Source: Paramarasmius palmivorus | Lineage: Eukaryota > Basidiomycota > Agaricomycetes > Agaricales > Marasmiaceae | Reading direction: 5' to 3' | NCBI GenBank assembly: GCA_037176845.1 | Contig: JAYKXP010000020.1 | Location: forward strand, 372,001 to 436,000 | DNA length: 64,000 nucleotides | Shown here: positions 45,029-56,949 of the stretch, one piece after another | Position numbering within the stretch: position 1 is the stretch's first letter | How the letters are laid out: each line of letters begins with the position of its first letter | The notes under the pieces: generated by a model | The model's input: only the letters and a program-made list of their open reading frames with translations | What the model was told of the DNA's origin: nothing | Databases searched by the model: none | Program-made: the position numbers and the translations under genes

Positions 45029-45795
45029 TCAGGCACTAGCGTCAGCCCCATTGACATGCTCGCCCGACGTAGATGAATCCCCTAAACCCTCACCGGGATC
45101 CAACCAACTCTCCTCGACAGTAGCCTTAACTCTCCTGACGTATTCTTTCATGTTTTCCCGATACAGTTGAGCCGCCTCTGCATTTGCCGGGCTGATGACA
45201 TAGACGATGATCAGATTCTCTTTTGCACTGGTATGACCAGAAGAACAGACCTGTTTGGGTTCGGATCATGTAACAAACTCTGTATACTCGTCAATATCGC
45301 TGCGACATCATAGGTCGGGCTCCATCGATTTTGCAGGATATCCAAGCACAGCTCGCCGTTTGCGTAAACATTTGGGTGGAACATGCGTGAAAGGAATTTG
45401 ACGGTAGGTGGCTTATTAGGATATGATTCGTCAAAAGAAAGTGTCAACTTGAATGTTCCGTCTTCGAATGGCGTTTCCGCTTTAATGCCCGGTCAATACT
45501 CAGAATGATCAATAAGGGTGTGTTGGCTTACCTGGCCCGAAAATGACAGCATTCCAAAGCATGATGTTATCGGGGCATGGCGACCCTGATATTCCGCCAG
45601 GAGGGTCGGAGGAGAGTCGCTTGAAGTCGCGAATGAGTCGACGTTTGCAAGGGTTACTCTATAGTTGCCCATTCATTCGTGTGATTTGTCATTCGAGATT
45701 TTGACGGCGAGAGTTTTTGTTTTTGAGTTAGGAAGACAAAAAAATGGGGGCATCAGTGTCAGATACACACAAAGCTAAGGTGGCAAACATACCAT
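45029..45795 (-). CDS. UBC2: ubiquitin-conjugating enzyme E2, Rad6/Ubc2
   Basis: E2 enzyme of the Rad6 class, which with RING partners ubiquitinates PCNA and histone H2B. The first exon holds only the start codon (ATG 45793-45795, donor GTATGT); the 134-nt intron ends ACTATAG and joins to [20 protein letters not shown]. The catalytic cysteine lies in [43 protein letters not shown] follows over an intron. The C-terminal tail is extended and acidic ([19 protein letters not shown]), as in many fungal Rad6 proteins. The single-codon first exon agrees with the family N-terminus MSTP(A/C). All key residues are present. Confidence 0.95.
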
Positions 45796-46161
45796 ATCCT
45801 ACGTTTCAGAACGAGATGATGGTGGTAGTGTGCAGAGATGTTTTGTTTGTTGTTTGGTGGGGCAGAGGGCCAAAGGGCTCGGAGGCACAGCCACTCCGAG
45901 GATCAGCCGCTTCACACCGACGAGGCTCGGACGAGGCGGAGCAGCATGCATGATGTGCAATCATTTTGTCCTCGTTCATTAATCATTAATATCTATCGTT
46001 GACGTTGAGTTGCGGACCGGTTTACACACAATATCTCCCTTCGCTCAAACGCAGAAAATGTGTAAAAGTATCAAAAGACAGTGTGTATTACAACAAATGT
46101 TCTAGGGTATCCATGGTCATAAAGAGATGAATAAATTATCAGTGATTCAGAGAACTATCAA
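45796..46161. other. intergenic, UBC2 promoter side
   Basis: No gene recognised between the UBC2 start and the 3' end of the GH99-like gene. Confidence 0.5.
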
Positions 46162-48628
46162 TCAACCTCGTCTCGCAGAACTCCTCGCAGCTCGTATCAC
46201 TACTTTCTTCTCTCCGGGTGCCGCCTTGGGGACGGCGTATTCCTCACCCCTGTTGGAATTGGACATAGCTTTCAGTAACCGGCCAATACTTTTCGACTTG
46301 TTCTTTTCGCGAGAAGGTGTCGACGAGGTCGGCGAGACCGAAATTCCTTCATCTTCGGGTTCGAACTCACTACCTGCCGTAGCGATGGATTCGATATCCA
46401 AGAAGACTTCGTCTCGTGGAGGAAACGTTGCAGAGTAAGGTGATGTAAGAGGAGTAGAATGGGTTGTTGAAGGGTTCTGTACAACAAATCGGGGTTTGGT
46501 GGGAGTAAACATCGGAGAAGTAACGAAAGTTGTCGCGGCGCTGTCAGCAGAACGGGGAGCTGCAGGAAGAGGTCGACCGTTGTTGGCACGGGGATTTGGG
46601 AGCATCATTGGAGGAGGAGCTTTCATAGCGGCTTTAGGGCTTTTAGGTGATGATGCTCCGAGCCGCATATGGATTTTCGAAGGCGCGAGGGAAGGTGATG
46701 GTGACGACGACCCGCTTCTGTATGGCGGCGGAGGGAAGTGTTCCAGTATTCGACTTGAACTTGCTGTCGAGGATATGCTAGGCTCATAGCCTCTCATGTC
46801 GATGTCAACTTCATATCGTGGTCGTGTCGCCCAGTAGTTCTGCAGTTCCGTAAAGGGGAACACATGGGTACACTCTGTTTCTCCTCTCAGGATCTCGGCT
46901 GCAACGCCACAAATTCGCATGTACCTGGAACAAATTCAAAGCGTTCAGATAAATATCTTCTTGGGACAGCGAACTTCTCTCACCAATCTGATGGTAGACT
47001 GTAGCCGTCTTCATCAAGGGACATCAGAGGGTGATAATGAGAAACTGGTAACAGTTTTTGATTGACCACTGCAGGAAGGAGAGCGGTTCCTGCGTCATAT
47101 CTGTCAATTGAAGGCTAAGCACGTATGATTCGAGAATACGAAACAAAAATAGAACCCACTCGTCCCACGTAGCGCCGAGAACCATTTTGGACCCGTAATA
47201 CAGTGCGTTGTATACTTGCCGCCACAGGAAATTGCCCCCGTCTCGTTTGATGCTGTTGAATCCACAATCACCTCCGGTCATGTTATATCCCTTAAACATC
47301 ATACAATTCAGTTACTGCTGAATTGAAAGAACACTGGGTGCACTCACCGAAAGCCCTGGCCACACGACAGGCATGTAATCCACCTGTCTCCACTTGCCGA
47401 CACTATTCCTCCAATTCAAAAACTCGATATCAGTCTTCAGAAAGGCGTCCGCATATGCATCAGCCTCGACCGCATTGATGTATCGGCCAACAGACCAAGG
47501 ACATATCGCATCAAACTCTGTCAGCCAGACGTCAAGCCAATCTTCTGCATCTGGGCTGTCAGCGCTTGGATTACGCCAATCAATAGGGACACCAGCAATG
47601 ATATACGCTCCGCTTGGAGAAGCATTCCGAATTGAGTTTGTCAGATTTCGAATGCTGGAAGGCGTGTGGGGTGTTTCTGAAAATCCGACACCTGAACATC
47701 CATCAGTAACGTTAGCACTGATAGAAGGAACAGAAAAGCGCACCCCACAAATAAACAACGGGCTTCCCTTGCTCTCTGAGGTAACTGGGACTGTATACAA
47801 ATCGTTGGACCTGTGCGACACGCCTCCAATCTTGCTGGATAACATCAGAAGAGACGTCCGTAATATCATACCTAGAATCAGATCAGCATCAGCATCTCAT
47901 CTCAGAAGAGTCCCCCATACACAACTCCAATACACCCGCGACTGACTCAATGTACTCACATGAGTGCGAAAACCCTATTCTCCGTTTCGGCAGCATGCTG
48001 TACACATTTTCCGAGCTGGTCTTCGTCTTCGTGAGCGGCGTCCGAAGCGTTCCGTTGTAGGAAGGCACCATCAATGCCATGCTTTGACATCCACTCAAAA
48101 TGCCTGGACCGCAGCGGTCAAGATAAGAGGAGCGTCAAGTGAACTTGGCATGACTCACCTCGTGACTGTTCGCTGATTTCTTGACGAGAAGAGTAATGGG
48201 TTATCGCCTGAGCGGTATTTGAGAGAGGGGACAGGGAAGAGCTCGGCCGGGGTATAGGCGGAGACGTCAGGCCAGAGGTCGGTTGCGGGTTCGCCGTTGG
48301 GATGTAGCCAGTGAGACCATGGATTGACTGTTGGGTCTGTAGGAGCTTTCGAGTGTCGTGAGCATTGCGGAGGTAGTGCGTTTATGGGATACCATACCAG
48401 GTCCTGTATCGTTTTCACGATCCCCGGGACATGTAAACCTAAGTGGACAACCAGCCCCAGGTGAGGGAACAGACTAACAAATGAGCAAAAGAGTAACTCA
48501 CCTTCCCTGATATCCTACCAAAAACTTGCTTTGGATTGTCGAAGGATCTGCTCTATAGGGAGATGTGAGCAGTCGCATTCAGTCTGTATCGGCAAGGATA
48601 GGCAGCACCTTCGAACTTCAGGGAACAT
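46162..48628 (-). CDS. GH99-like glycoside hydrolase ('xylosidase/arabinosidase' type) with disordered tail
   Basis: Multi-exon. I read the start as MFPEVRR/ADPSTIQSKFLVGYQG (ATG 48628). Then come FTCPGDREND, NPWSHWLHPNGEPATDLWPD, HFEWMSKHGIDGAFLQRN, SGAYIIAGVPIDWRNPS, FDAICPWSVGRYINAVEADA, MPVVWPGLSFKGYNMTGGDC, GGNFLWRQVYNALYYGSKMV and LGATWDEY. These are the segments of the fungal GH99-like (alpha/beta-barrel) proteins often labelled xylosidase/arabinosidase; the substrate is not known. No signal peptide is seen, so the protein may be cytosolic. Unusual: about 200 residues of Ser/Pro-rich, probably disordered sequence follow the barrel (EHFPPPPYRSGSSSPSPSLA to the end). Confidence 0.7.
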
Positions 48629-49099
48629 GAGCGTCAAAAGAAGAGTAAGGAACGATGGGTAAAAGGGAAAGATAAGAGCGCGACCCTAAGCATAAGTACT
48701 CTTGACTAGTACATAACTCAATCATGTCGATTGTCACTGTTATCCACCGGTCGGTTCCTTTAGAATATTAGAATATATATCGGCTTTAGATCAGTTCCAT
48801 CCGACAGGTCCTCTCCGAACACACAGGAACAACTCAATAAGCTTCAGTCTTGTCATTCAAGGGCGCCTCACGCAGATGTAATGTGTGAACGAGGGGTAAT
48901 TTGCGATTGCTATGTACAAACCTTAAATCTACACACGCATCGGGGACCTTGATAACGGGTACCAAGATAGCCAGGTTCTAGCCATTGCACGTCAATGACA
49001 ACAGCATTCTCCCGAATTTTGATATCATGTGATGCACCTGTTATTTTAAACACTTTGAGATGGATTTCGACATATAGAGCATATGCATACGCCATACCT
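48629..49099. other. intergenic, no gene recognised
   Basis: No coding signal recognised. Confidence 0.4.
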
Positions 49100-50995
49100 T
49101 CAGCGTACATCATTCTCGGTAGAAGCGCATCGTGTGCCGCCGCTGTCGGCGATAGGGGAAGGGGAGGATGAAGGTAACATCTGCCTCCGTGCATCAGTGA
49201 TCATCTCTGTTATGGTGCTCTTCACCCCAGACATGTGTTGATCGTGTGTCGGTAATGGGCTGTGCTGTTCCTTAGCCTGATTATGGGCTGCTTCCTTCTT
49301 CCTGGCTATAGCCACCTCCATAGCAGCCAAAATCGCCCTTTTTACTAGCCTCTGTGGAACTCTGTCTGACAGCATTACGGCAGGAGGCGAAGAGGCGGTA
49401 CCGTCAATAATAGCTGCAGTGGGAACCAGTACACCAGGCCGACGCTCTGAGATCGCACCAGGCTTGGGAACCAATCCAGGAAGTCGACCATACCTCAACA
49501 GCCTCTCCACCCAATACCGATTCGAGAACTCGGGTATCGGCTCAGGTTTGATTTCGAATCCATATAGCCGTTGACCCCAAATTGGTGCGGCGTCAGGTTC
49601 GCGCTCTATCTCCCTGTTGAGGCGCCGCGCAAGACTATTAACTATAATGGTATAGGTTCTGGGGTTGACACAGATCCGCCTCTCTTCAAAGGTTTGAAGA
49701 ACGACAAGTGCGCCCACATAATCCTTCCTGACGAAAAACGCTTGTAATGCACGATTCATCATGGATTGCACGGCATCCAGAGCAGAGGGGTCAAGTGTTC
49801 GCCCTTTGGTAGACGAGAGTATGTGTGTATATGCATCGGCGAAAATAAGGCGCGGCCGTAGAAAGGTAGAGAACCGAGGCGAAGTGAACAGCGATGGACG
49901 ACCCGAAGGTGTAGTCTGCGCCGAAATGAGCTTGAACAGACTTTGGTACACGGATGTGGTTGGAGTCACAATTCCGTGTTTGGTCGCCTGCTTCAGCGCG
50001 TCGTAAAGTGCCAATGTCCTGCGTACATCACGCTTTTTGGCGTAGTGGGCGATGAGAGTGCCAAAAAGATTGTTGTCAACGGCAACTTCTGACTCCCGAA
50101 GGGATTTCAATACCCGGTCCACGGCGAACTCGCTGAGTGGATCCACGGTATCGAGTGAGGATAGAATACTGATGTAAGGATGGGAATGAACGACGGGATC
50201 CACTTCGTTCTCGTTTATTTCCATTTCCTCGTCCTTTCCATAACGGGAAATCACTTCGAGAGCTTCATTGACTAGGCCATCCTTGGCAAGTGCCCCAGCT
50301 AGGAGATTGACAATCTTCCGAGGAGGCGAATAATCCGGTCCTCGACGGGATATGAACTTCCGTACAAGGTGAGCCTGACTATGTGGCGGTAACTCCAGGT
50401 CTTTCCAGACACTGAGGAAATGTATAAAATCATCTTCGCCGAACGCTTTGGTATCTGAGAAGATCCTTTCCAACGCGTCCATAGCCTCCGCGGAGGACAC
50501 GGATTGATTGGCGATACCAATGGCAATCATATTGGCATTATTTCGTTGGGAGCTAGGGTACTTTTCCTTTTGCATGCGCTGATAAACAGTCACAGCTTCG
50601 CGGAACCGGTGATGGTGAATTAAGAGAGATATAAGGTTTTCGAAGATAGCATGTCGAGAAGGGGCTTTCCGGTAACGGGATTCGGACAGACGACGATGAA
50701 TGAAGGATTGTGCATTGGACTGCTTTCTTGCGGGTGCAAATGATATGAATTGCTCGACTGAAGAAATCAAAGGTTTCGGGCTATCGACCACGGATTCGTC
50801 ATCCTGGTGTGGATCCTTCCTGAGCACCCCCTTCTTGTTTGGTTTCATCCGCGCGGTCTTCCGACCTGTATGACCCGCACCAGACGTTTGACCGTCTACA
50901 CTCTCTGCATCTGTGCCATTTGTCTTCCCCGTAGCTCCGAGATGAGCACCAACACGCCTCCACTGTGTTGGCTTTGGTGGCTCGGTTGAAGCCAT
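49100..50995 (-). CDS. pentatricopeptide-repeat-like protein
   Basis: One long exon; the first ATG is at 50995 (MASTEPPKPTQWRRVGAHLG), since the frame upstream of it opens only with a TTG. After a basic, disordered start, helical repeat pairs are visible: HAIFENLISLLIHHHRFREA, VTVYQRMQKEKYPSSQRNNA, LVNEALEVISRYGK, LFGTLIAHYAKKRDVRRTLA, LYDALKQ..VTPTTSVYQSLF and VLQTFEERRICVNPRTYTII. These follow the 35-residue PPR rhythm, so the protein probably binds organellar RNA. A clear mitochondrial presequence is not obvious at this start. Its start lies head-to-head with the next gene, about 250 bp away. Confidence 0.75.
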   Translation of the reverse strand: MASTEPPKPTQWRRVGAHLGATGKTNGTDAESVDGQTSGAGHTGRKTARMKPNKKGVLRKDPHQDDESVVDSPKPLISSVEQFISFAPARKQSNAQSFIHRRLSESRYRKAPSRHAIFENLISLLIHHHRFREAVTVYQRMQKEKYPSSQRNNANMIAIGIANQSVSSAEAMDALERIFSDTKAFGEDDFIHFLSVWKDLELPPHSQAHLVRKFISRRGPDYSPPRKIVNLLAGALAKDGLVNEALEVISRYGKDEEMEINENEVDPVVHSHPYISILSSLDTVDPLSEFAVDRVLKSLRESEVAVDNNLFGTLIAHYAKKRDVRRTLALYDALKQATKHGIVTPTTSVYQSLFKLISAQTTPSGRPSLFTSPRFSTFLRPRLIFADAYTHILSSTKGRTLDPSALDAVQSMMNRALQAFFVRKDYVGALVVLQTFEERRICVNPRTYTIIVNSLARRLNREIEREPDAAPIWGQRLYGFEIKPEPIPEFSNRYWVERLLRYGRLPGLVPKPGAISERRPGVLVPTAAIIDGTASSPPAVMLSDRVPQRLVKRAILAAMEVAIARKKEAAHNQAKEQHSPLPTHDQHMSGVKSTITEMITDARRQMLPSSSPSPIADSGGTRCASTENDVR

Positions 50996-51243
50996 CGTGT
51001 CCACGATGATCGAGAACCGGACCAAAAGGTCTGGCTAACCGCTAGGGTGCGAGTTGAAAGAAGATTTAAGGCCAGCCGCATGTAACATGGGAGATTAAGA
51101 CATAGAATCGAGGAAGAGCAAACGTAGCGTGAAATTTTTGGAGACAAAGGTTCCAGCGCCTTGCTGTCACAGCTGTCACGTTGGGCGCTTACAACACGGA
51201 GGTGCGACCACGTGGACCCTTCATCTCTTGGCCTCGCACCACG

Positions 51244-52571
51244 ATGCCTCTACTCGCAGCTCCTCTTCCTCCCGGTTCTGCCATGCCACCTATCAATCTA
51301 AGTCGGAAAACGAACGGTACTCAGCAGAGCATTATTGAAGTCGAGGAAGAAACCCAAGCAGTCACCAGCCGAATACCTACAGTTCGTCTCGATATCCAAG
51401 TTATCGACGATTCTATCGCGGCAAAACTGGCAACAAGTCTCATAAACCACGTCCTATTTCTCAAGAGTCAAGTTCCTCTGTGAGTGTACTTGGCCCGACT
51501 TTCTATATCTAGTCTGACGTTTTCTATTAGGCCAATAATGATACTCAACAAACAACGACAGGTATGGCATTCTTCGCCGTTGAGAAATGGAATACTCAAG
51601 GAAACATCATAGACAAACCCGAAAGCAGACAAGCCTCGGCTAGAACTACTCAACACGCTCGATATTTTATCGTCTCACCTCGATACCACATTCACCGCCC
51701 TTTCAACTGCATTCGCAAAGTGCAAATCGCCCGCGTCAACTCAGCCCGCGTATTTGGCTATCCTAGTTGGACCCAGTATTAGTAGCGCAAAAACAAAAGT
51801 GATATTTGGCGTTGATGGATTAGAAGCGAAGGTTTGGGGTGTGCGAGATGATTTACCTGCGGAAGACGAGGACCACGAGGATGCCAGCGAAGAGAGTGAA
51901 GATGCCCAAGAGGCGGATGGTTCAGAATCTGAATGCGATTCACACTCTGGAGATGACCTGCCTGATGACTCAGAGTCAGAGTCTGGGGAAGAAGAAGAAA
52001 CTTCTGAAGACGAACAACCCCCAACGAAACAGCCTCCTTTATCCCACTCGTCACCTTCACAAAATCCGTCACGAAGACAACCTCACCTCGTTTCGGCTCC
52101 GCCACACGCTGAACAACAACAAATTCTCCATCGAGCAGACCGCCATTTCTCGAATACCCTAGCTCGTGCTGAAGGCGAAGGAAGAGGAATGAGCGCAGAA
52201 ATGGGTGAGCTTCGTTTACCACTCCCGAGCGTGATTCAGGATTGAGTAAATGTTTGGTTATAGCCCCGACCCATACCCATATACTTATACGCGCACCGAG
52301 ACGATATACCCACCCCGCATGGATACCTAAACAGAACATTGGGAAGACGATGGACCGTGTATTGGAAGAGTTCCTTGTAGACTTACAAGGGAACGCTCCC
52401 GAGGAAAAGAGCAAGAAGACGCTCAAGAAGACCAACAAGGTGGAAGGCGTCTGGGTCACCGCTCGTGACACGCATGCCATAGCCGTGCCCAGCGACGCTC
52501 CAGCAGCTGTAGAAGAGGACGACGAGATGATATGGTGGAGTTGGGATCGGGAATTGGTTGGATTCAATTAA
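51244..52571 (+). CDS. p31comet-like conserved fungal protein (tentative)
   Basis: Four or five exons. Start MPLLAAPLPPGSAMPPINLS, then VIDDSIAAKLATSLINHVLF/LKSQVPL, PIMILNKQRQ, KPRLELLNTLDILSSHLDTT, ALSTAFA and AYLAILVGPSISSAKTKVIF. A long acidic linker (EDHEDASEESEDAQEADGSE) follows, then APTHTHILIRAPRRYTHPAW, VLEEFLVDLQG and the end DEMIWWSWDRELVGFN. The helix-strand pattern around 'NHVLFLKSQVPLP' recalls MAD2L1BP/p31comet, the HORMA adaptor that disassembles the mitotic checkpoint with TRIP13. This is a weak resemblance; conserved hypothetical protein is the safe name. Confidence 0.6.
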
Positions 52572-52887
52572 TTGTATGGATGCTATTGTACAGGTCTGGA
52601 TGTTGTACTATATGATCTAACGCTTGTCAGGACGGTAGTCGGTACTCATGTATACTATGGTCGCCATAAATCTCTTCAGTCAGCGCTCAATGTTCAACAT
52701 TCAACGCCCAGTCCATTGTCGCGTGGCACTCTGCCGCAGAGATTGGCGTAGAGTCTCAAGTTAACCTACTCTTCACATTGACTATCGCTCACCAGCGACA
52801 GTATTGGGATAGGACACGCCGTCCTTTTTACGCTTGTGGTGTTGGCTACACCAGTGTAACATCTGCACAATGGAAACGACATTTGAT
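52572..52887. other. intergenic, convergent 3' ends
   Basis: No gene recognised. Confidence 0.5.
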
Positions 52888-55251
52888 TTAAAGACGTGTA
52901 TCGTACACTTGGGGGTTCCACATCTTGTTGGTAACAAAAAGAAGTAGGTCAGAGTCATTCATAGTACGAAGTTTAGTGGATCCGTCGACACCCTGGTATA
53001 AGCATGGGTTAGCAAAGCTCAAAATATCAATGACAGGCCACCCACAGCTTTCTGAGCAGCACGAATGACTTCTTTGGCGATGAAAGCACTAATTTCGCGG
53101 ACTAATAGTAATCGAGTCAGTAAATCAGACCTACGACTAGCTAGCTTCCAACTTACTTCTCGAAATATCTGGATACAACAATCCAAGCTTGCGTTCCTCA
53201 GGTGTGAGTGAGTCCGCCAGACCCCACGAGGAAGCTTCAACCATCGAATCGGTAACGGAGGTGGCTCGAGCTAGGATAGCTCCGAGACCAAGACCTGGAA
53301 AGATGTACATGTTATTCCCCTGGCCAGGGTGCATCGTCTGTCCTGTGTATTGCACTTCGGAAAAAGGTGATCCCGAGGCGAAGAGCACAGTGCTATTGCT
53401 ATAGTTTATCGCATCTTCGAAGCTGCACTCCGACATACGAACCGGGTTGGACAGAGGGAATATGATAGGGCGAGGGTTCAGTTCCGCCATGGTCGAGATG
53501 ACGTCGGACGTGAAAGCGTTCTAGTTGATTGTCAGTCTAGTTCATGCGTGGGGTTTAGGAGAACACTTACCGCGATAGTCGATAAGCCAACCAAAGCCGT
53601 CGGTTTCACGTACTTGATGATATCAAGAAGGCTGGTGATCGGTGGCCCAGTATAGTCCTTGCGAGAGAAGACCTTCTTGTGTTCCGGCAACGGTCCACGG
53701 GCGTCATAAACGAGGCCTTTGGAGTCAACAAGCCAAATTCTCTCACGAGCCTCCTGCTCGGACAAGCCTTGCAAAGTGAAAAAGCTCATAAGCTGCATGG
53801 CAACACCAACACCTGCAGAACCTGCTCCGAAGAACAGAATCTTGTGAGAGGTCAAAGGTTGGCCTGATGCAGCGGACGATAACTTGGCAGCATTGAGGAA
53901 GCCACCAAGGATTACAGCGCCGGTGCCCTGTATATCGTCATTGAAGACCGGATATTTGTTGCGGTAACGTGCGAGGTATCGAAAGGCATGGTCGGTAGAG
54001 AAATCCTGGCAGACAAGAGGTCAGCATGAAGGTATGCGTGAATGCTGTGTGTAGTATCTTACCTCGAATTGAACAAGGAGTTTAGGAAAGACGTGAGACA
54101 TCTCGCACATTAATTCATTCATGAACTCGGACATTTCTTCTTCAGGTACACGGTGTTGACGGAGACCAAGATAAAGAGGATCATCAAGGTGTTTCTGAGT
54201 GTCGGTGCCGAGATCGAGACAGATGGGAATAGTAGATTCAGGACGAATGCTGGAATTCAAGGAGGTAAGAGGATACCCTAGGGGAAACGGGGAGGTCGTC
54301 TTACCCGGCAGCGGTGACGTAGAGCGAAAGTTTCCCCACCGAGATACCCATTCCGTTGACCCCAAGATCACCGAGTCCAAGAATGCGAGACCCTGACGGA
54401 AGGATGAACAGCCGCTCATTGGCGTGAAAAATCACTTACCATCGGTCACAACACTGATTCTTGCTTCGTCAAGTCGTGGCCAGTTTTGTAAAACAGATCG
54501 GATACGACCTTTGTCCTTGATGGATATATACTATGTGAGAGTCGTCAGTAACGTGCTCCAATGCAGAATTCACTTGGTTTAGCAACGCACCAAACCTTCT
54601 GGACGTTGCCAGATGTGGCTCCACTGTTGACAGGCGTCGCCCACAGTCGGGGTGTAGATTAGAGGAGTAATTTCTGCCATGTGCTTTACGCATAGGCGGT
54701 AGAACATGGTCGGATCCTGTTGCTTGAGTCCAGAAAGGAAGATATATTTCTCGAGATCTTTTTCCTTTGATCTGAGCTGTTCCAGACACCTTCGTTCGTG
54801 TAACGAATCATCGTATACAGGAGGCATCAGCCCGTACTGAGTTTTGTCTGGTGTTGCATGGGATAAGGATTAGTATTCAGAGGCCCAATAAATGGATACC
54901 ACGTACTTCGAGACACCATCGTAGGGTCGAGGACGTTGAGACACGACTCTCCATTCCTGCTTCCCCTCAGTATTTGAGCATTCCAAGCCCATGGCTCAGA
55001 TTGAGACAAAATACCCACTAGATGGGTTCCGTGAGAGTATGCCTTGAAATTCCAACCGTTTCAATGACTTCAGGGCTCAAGTCAACCCGGCCTGGACCTT
55101 CTTGAGCCTGCGAGATGACGTCCTGTGCTCCAGTAGCGACCAAAATGGGTCGGAAAAGAACATCACTTCCGCGGAGAGCACAAGTGACTGCTGTAAAATC
55201 GCGTCCACTGCCACCTCCGCTCCAGCGTTTCCCGTCGCTTTGTGAATCCAT
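52888..55251 (-). CDS. malic enzyme (NAD(P)-dependent)
   Basis: Decarboxylates malate to pyruvate. Exons give [147 protein letters not shown] (Rossmann fold), [64 protein letters not shown] and the end [29 protein letters not shown], the [15 protein letters not shown] block and NDDIQGT are the hallmark malate-, metal- and cofactor-binding segments. The N-terminus is uncertain: a 77-residue ORF from the ATG at 55251 runs into TAG (55017) before it can be joined to the next exon, so the true start may be further inside. Confidence 0.9.
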
Positions 55252-56030
55252 AGACCGGTGACTCCTCGAGTTTTATATGTTGCTGAAACCAGAGTTTCAA
55301 GTCTGTGAGTTCGATTGGAGATAGGCTAATATTATCATACAGCTGTTGTTCATTCCTGTTTCTCCCGAATAGCAGCGACTCTAAGTATCACCTGAGTCGC
55401 CTTCTGAGCCTTTCAAGCCTTGTGTTCCCTGGTGAAGACAAATACAATCGACGACGACGCTCCAAGTTTGAGTCATAGATCGGGCTGAACCGGCTCCTTA
55501 GGTACAGAATAGCGAAGCATTACGGGAAAGAGGAAGGCCATGATGGCTCCCGAACGGAAGGATGGAACTGGTTGGTAACCAGAATCAGGTCTGGGAATCG
55601 CTAGGATACAAGAATGGGCGAGGTATTTGAAAATATGGAAGTTGAGGAGTACCAGTGATCGGCTGGTACGAGGTTGGATTTGTGCATGCGATGAAGTTGT
55701 CCAAGTCGCACTAACTGAGGTCTGAGGAGTCGGTTTACTCATCAACTGAGACATCTCTAAGGCAAAAGGCACGTACATATACCGAAAAACCAACCATCAC
55801 GCAATATCAACGGTGTTCTAGAATCGTTGTTCCCATAAAACTGCGCTGCCTTAGCACTTTTGTCCTGTGCAATGACCATCTGGCAGGAATGAGCTCCAAA
55901 AATGCCGCTGTACGGGTAAAATCTAGTTCCTGGTTTTCACGGGTTCCTGCCCAAGACAAACTCTCCCCACTGTACTGCCCGAAAGAAGTGCTTGTGAGTC
56001 AACCAAATCGCGGCAAGATGTTTGGGACGC
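55252..56030. other. intergenic, no gene recognised
   Basis: Small open frames only (for example 55473-55793 minus), none recognisable. Confidence 0.4.
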
Positions 56031-56034
56031 ACCT

Positions 56035-56150
56035 CGCCAAATTCATCCCCTTCTTCTGCATCTGCGATATCAATTGTCGGATGGTTTGATAGTCGACCTA
56101 GTCGCTTCGAATATCGGTTCCTCTCCAGATTAAAGTGTTTGCAAAACTGT
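56035..56150. repeat. degenerate repeat, related to 58370-58490
   Basis: Both stretches carry CTTCTTCTGCATC(T/C)G, ATCGATTG-like and TAGGTTCCTC/CGGTTCCTCTC elements in the same order. The similarity is partial and eroded. Confidence 0.45.
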
Positions 56151-56949
56151 AGCTGCTGTCCAGAATTTTGGAGTCGGGTTTGTGTAGGTATCCCGTTATT
56201 TGACTGTCAAGTTACTGGAGTTCTTCCGAGCCACGCTATTGAATGGAGAGTTGACCATGCACCTTTGCACTTGAAACGTTCGAATCGAATGCATTGCCAG
56301 TACTAGTGCCATCTTATTTGTGATGGGGGATGGGAACTCAGAAACGAAAAGGAAAAGACGCCCGACACACTTCGCCGTTCTCACCCCTTCGTCGCGCTCA
56401 TAACGTTCACTACCAGTCACTACTCAAGGATCCTATAACCTCTTTTCGATATCTCTTCTAAATCGAGGACGTTTGTTCTTAAGATCGAAAGCTGGAAAAC
56501 GATGGATAGGTTTTCACCCGGTTCTCTATTCGAGTCGCGTTAGACTGACTCTATATCGGTTCACCATGTCAAGTTCGTCTTAACATTTTGACCGATCTAG
56601 AGTCTCGACAACAGGTGGTACTGAAGGACCCTCTGACTATGGCTCAGATTCCGGAGAGCTGGGAGCCCCCAGGAAACCTCAACATCCCAACGGATATGCT
56701 TTATACTATCTCCCGTAGTTTCCGCATCAGTCCACAACCATAGCACGAGGAGCTCGAGGAGCATGCATCGCGCGGTCACCTTTCCTGAGAGAAGGGAATT
56801 GTTGCACGGTGCGATAATATTGAACCGCGACCTGGTAGTAAACATTCAATACTTTGATAGATCTTTCAATCCAATACTTTCCGAATACCCTCAGAACATC
56901 CTCCGAACTGCGTTTCAGTGGCGTTGTGAGTGACATCTTGGTGTTTACA

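Noticed and set aside
55473..55793. Minus-strand 106-codon ORF
   Set aside because: No recognisable content; gene-poor region.
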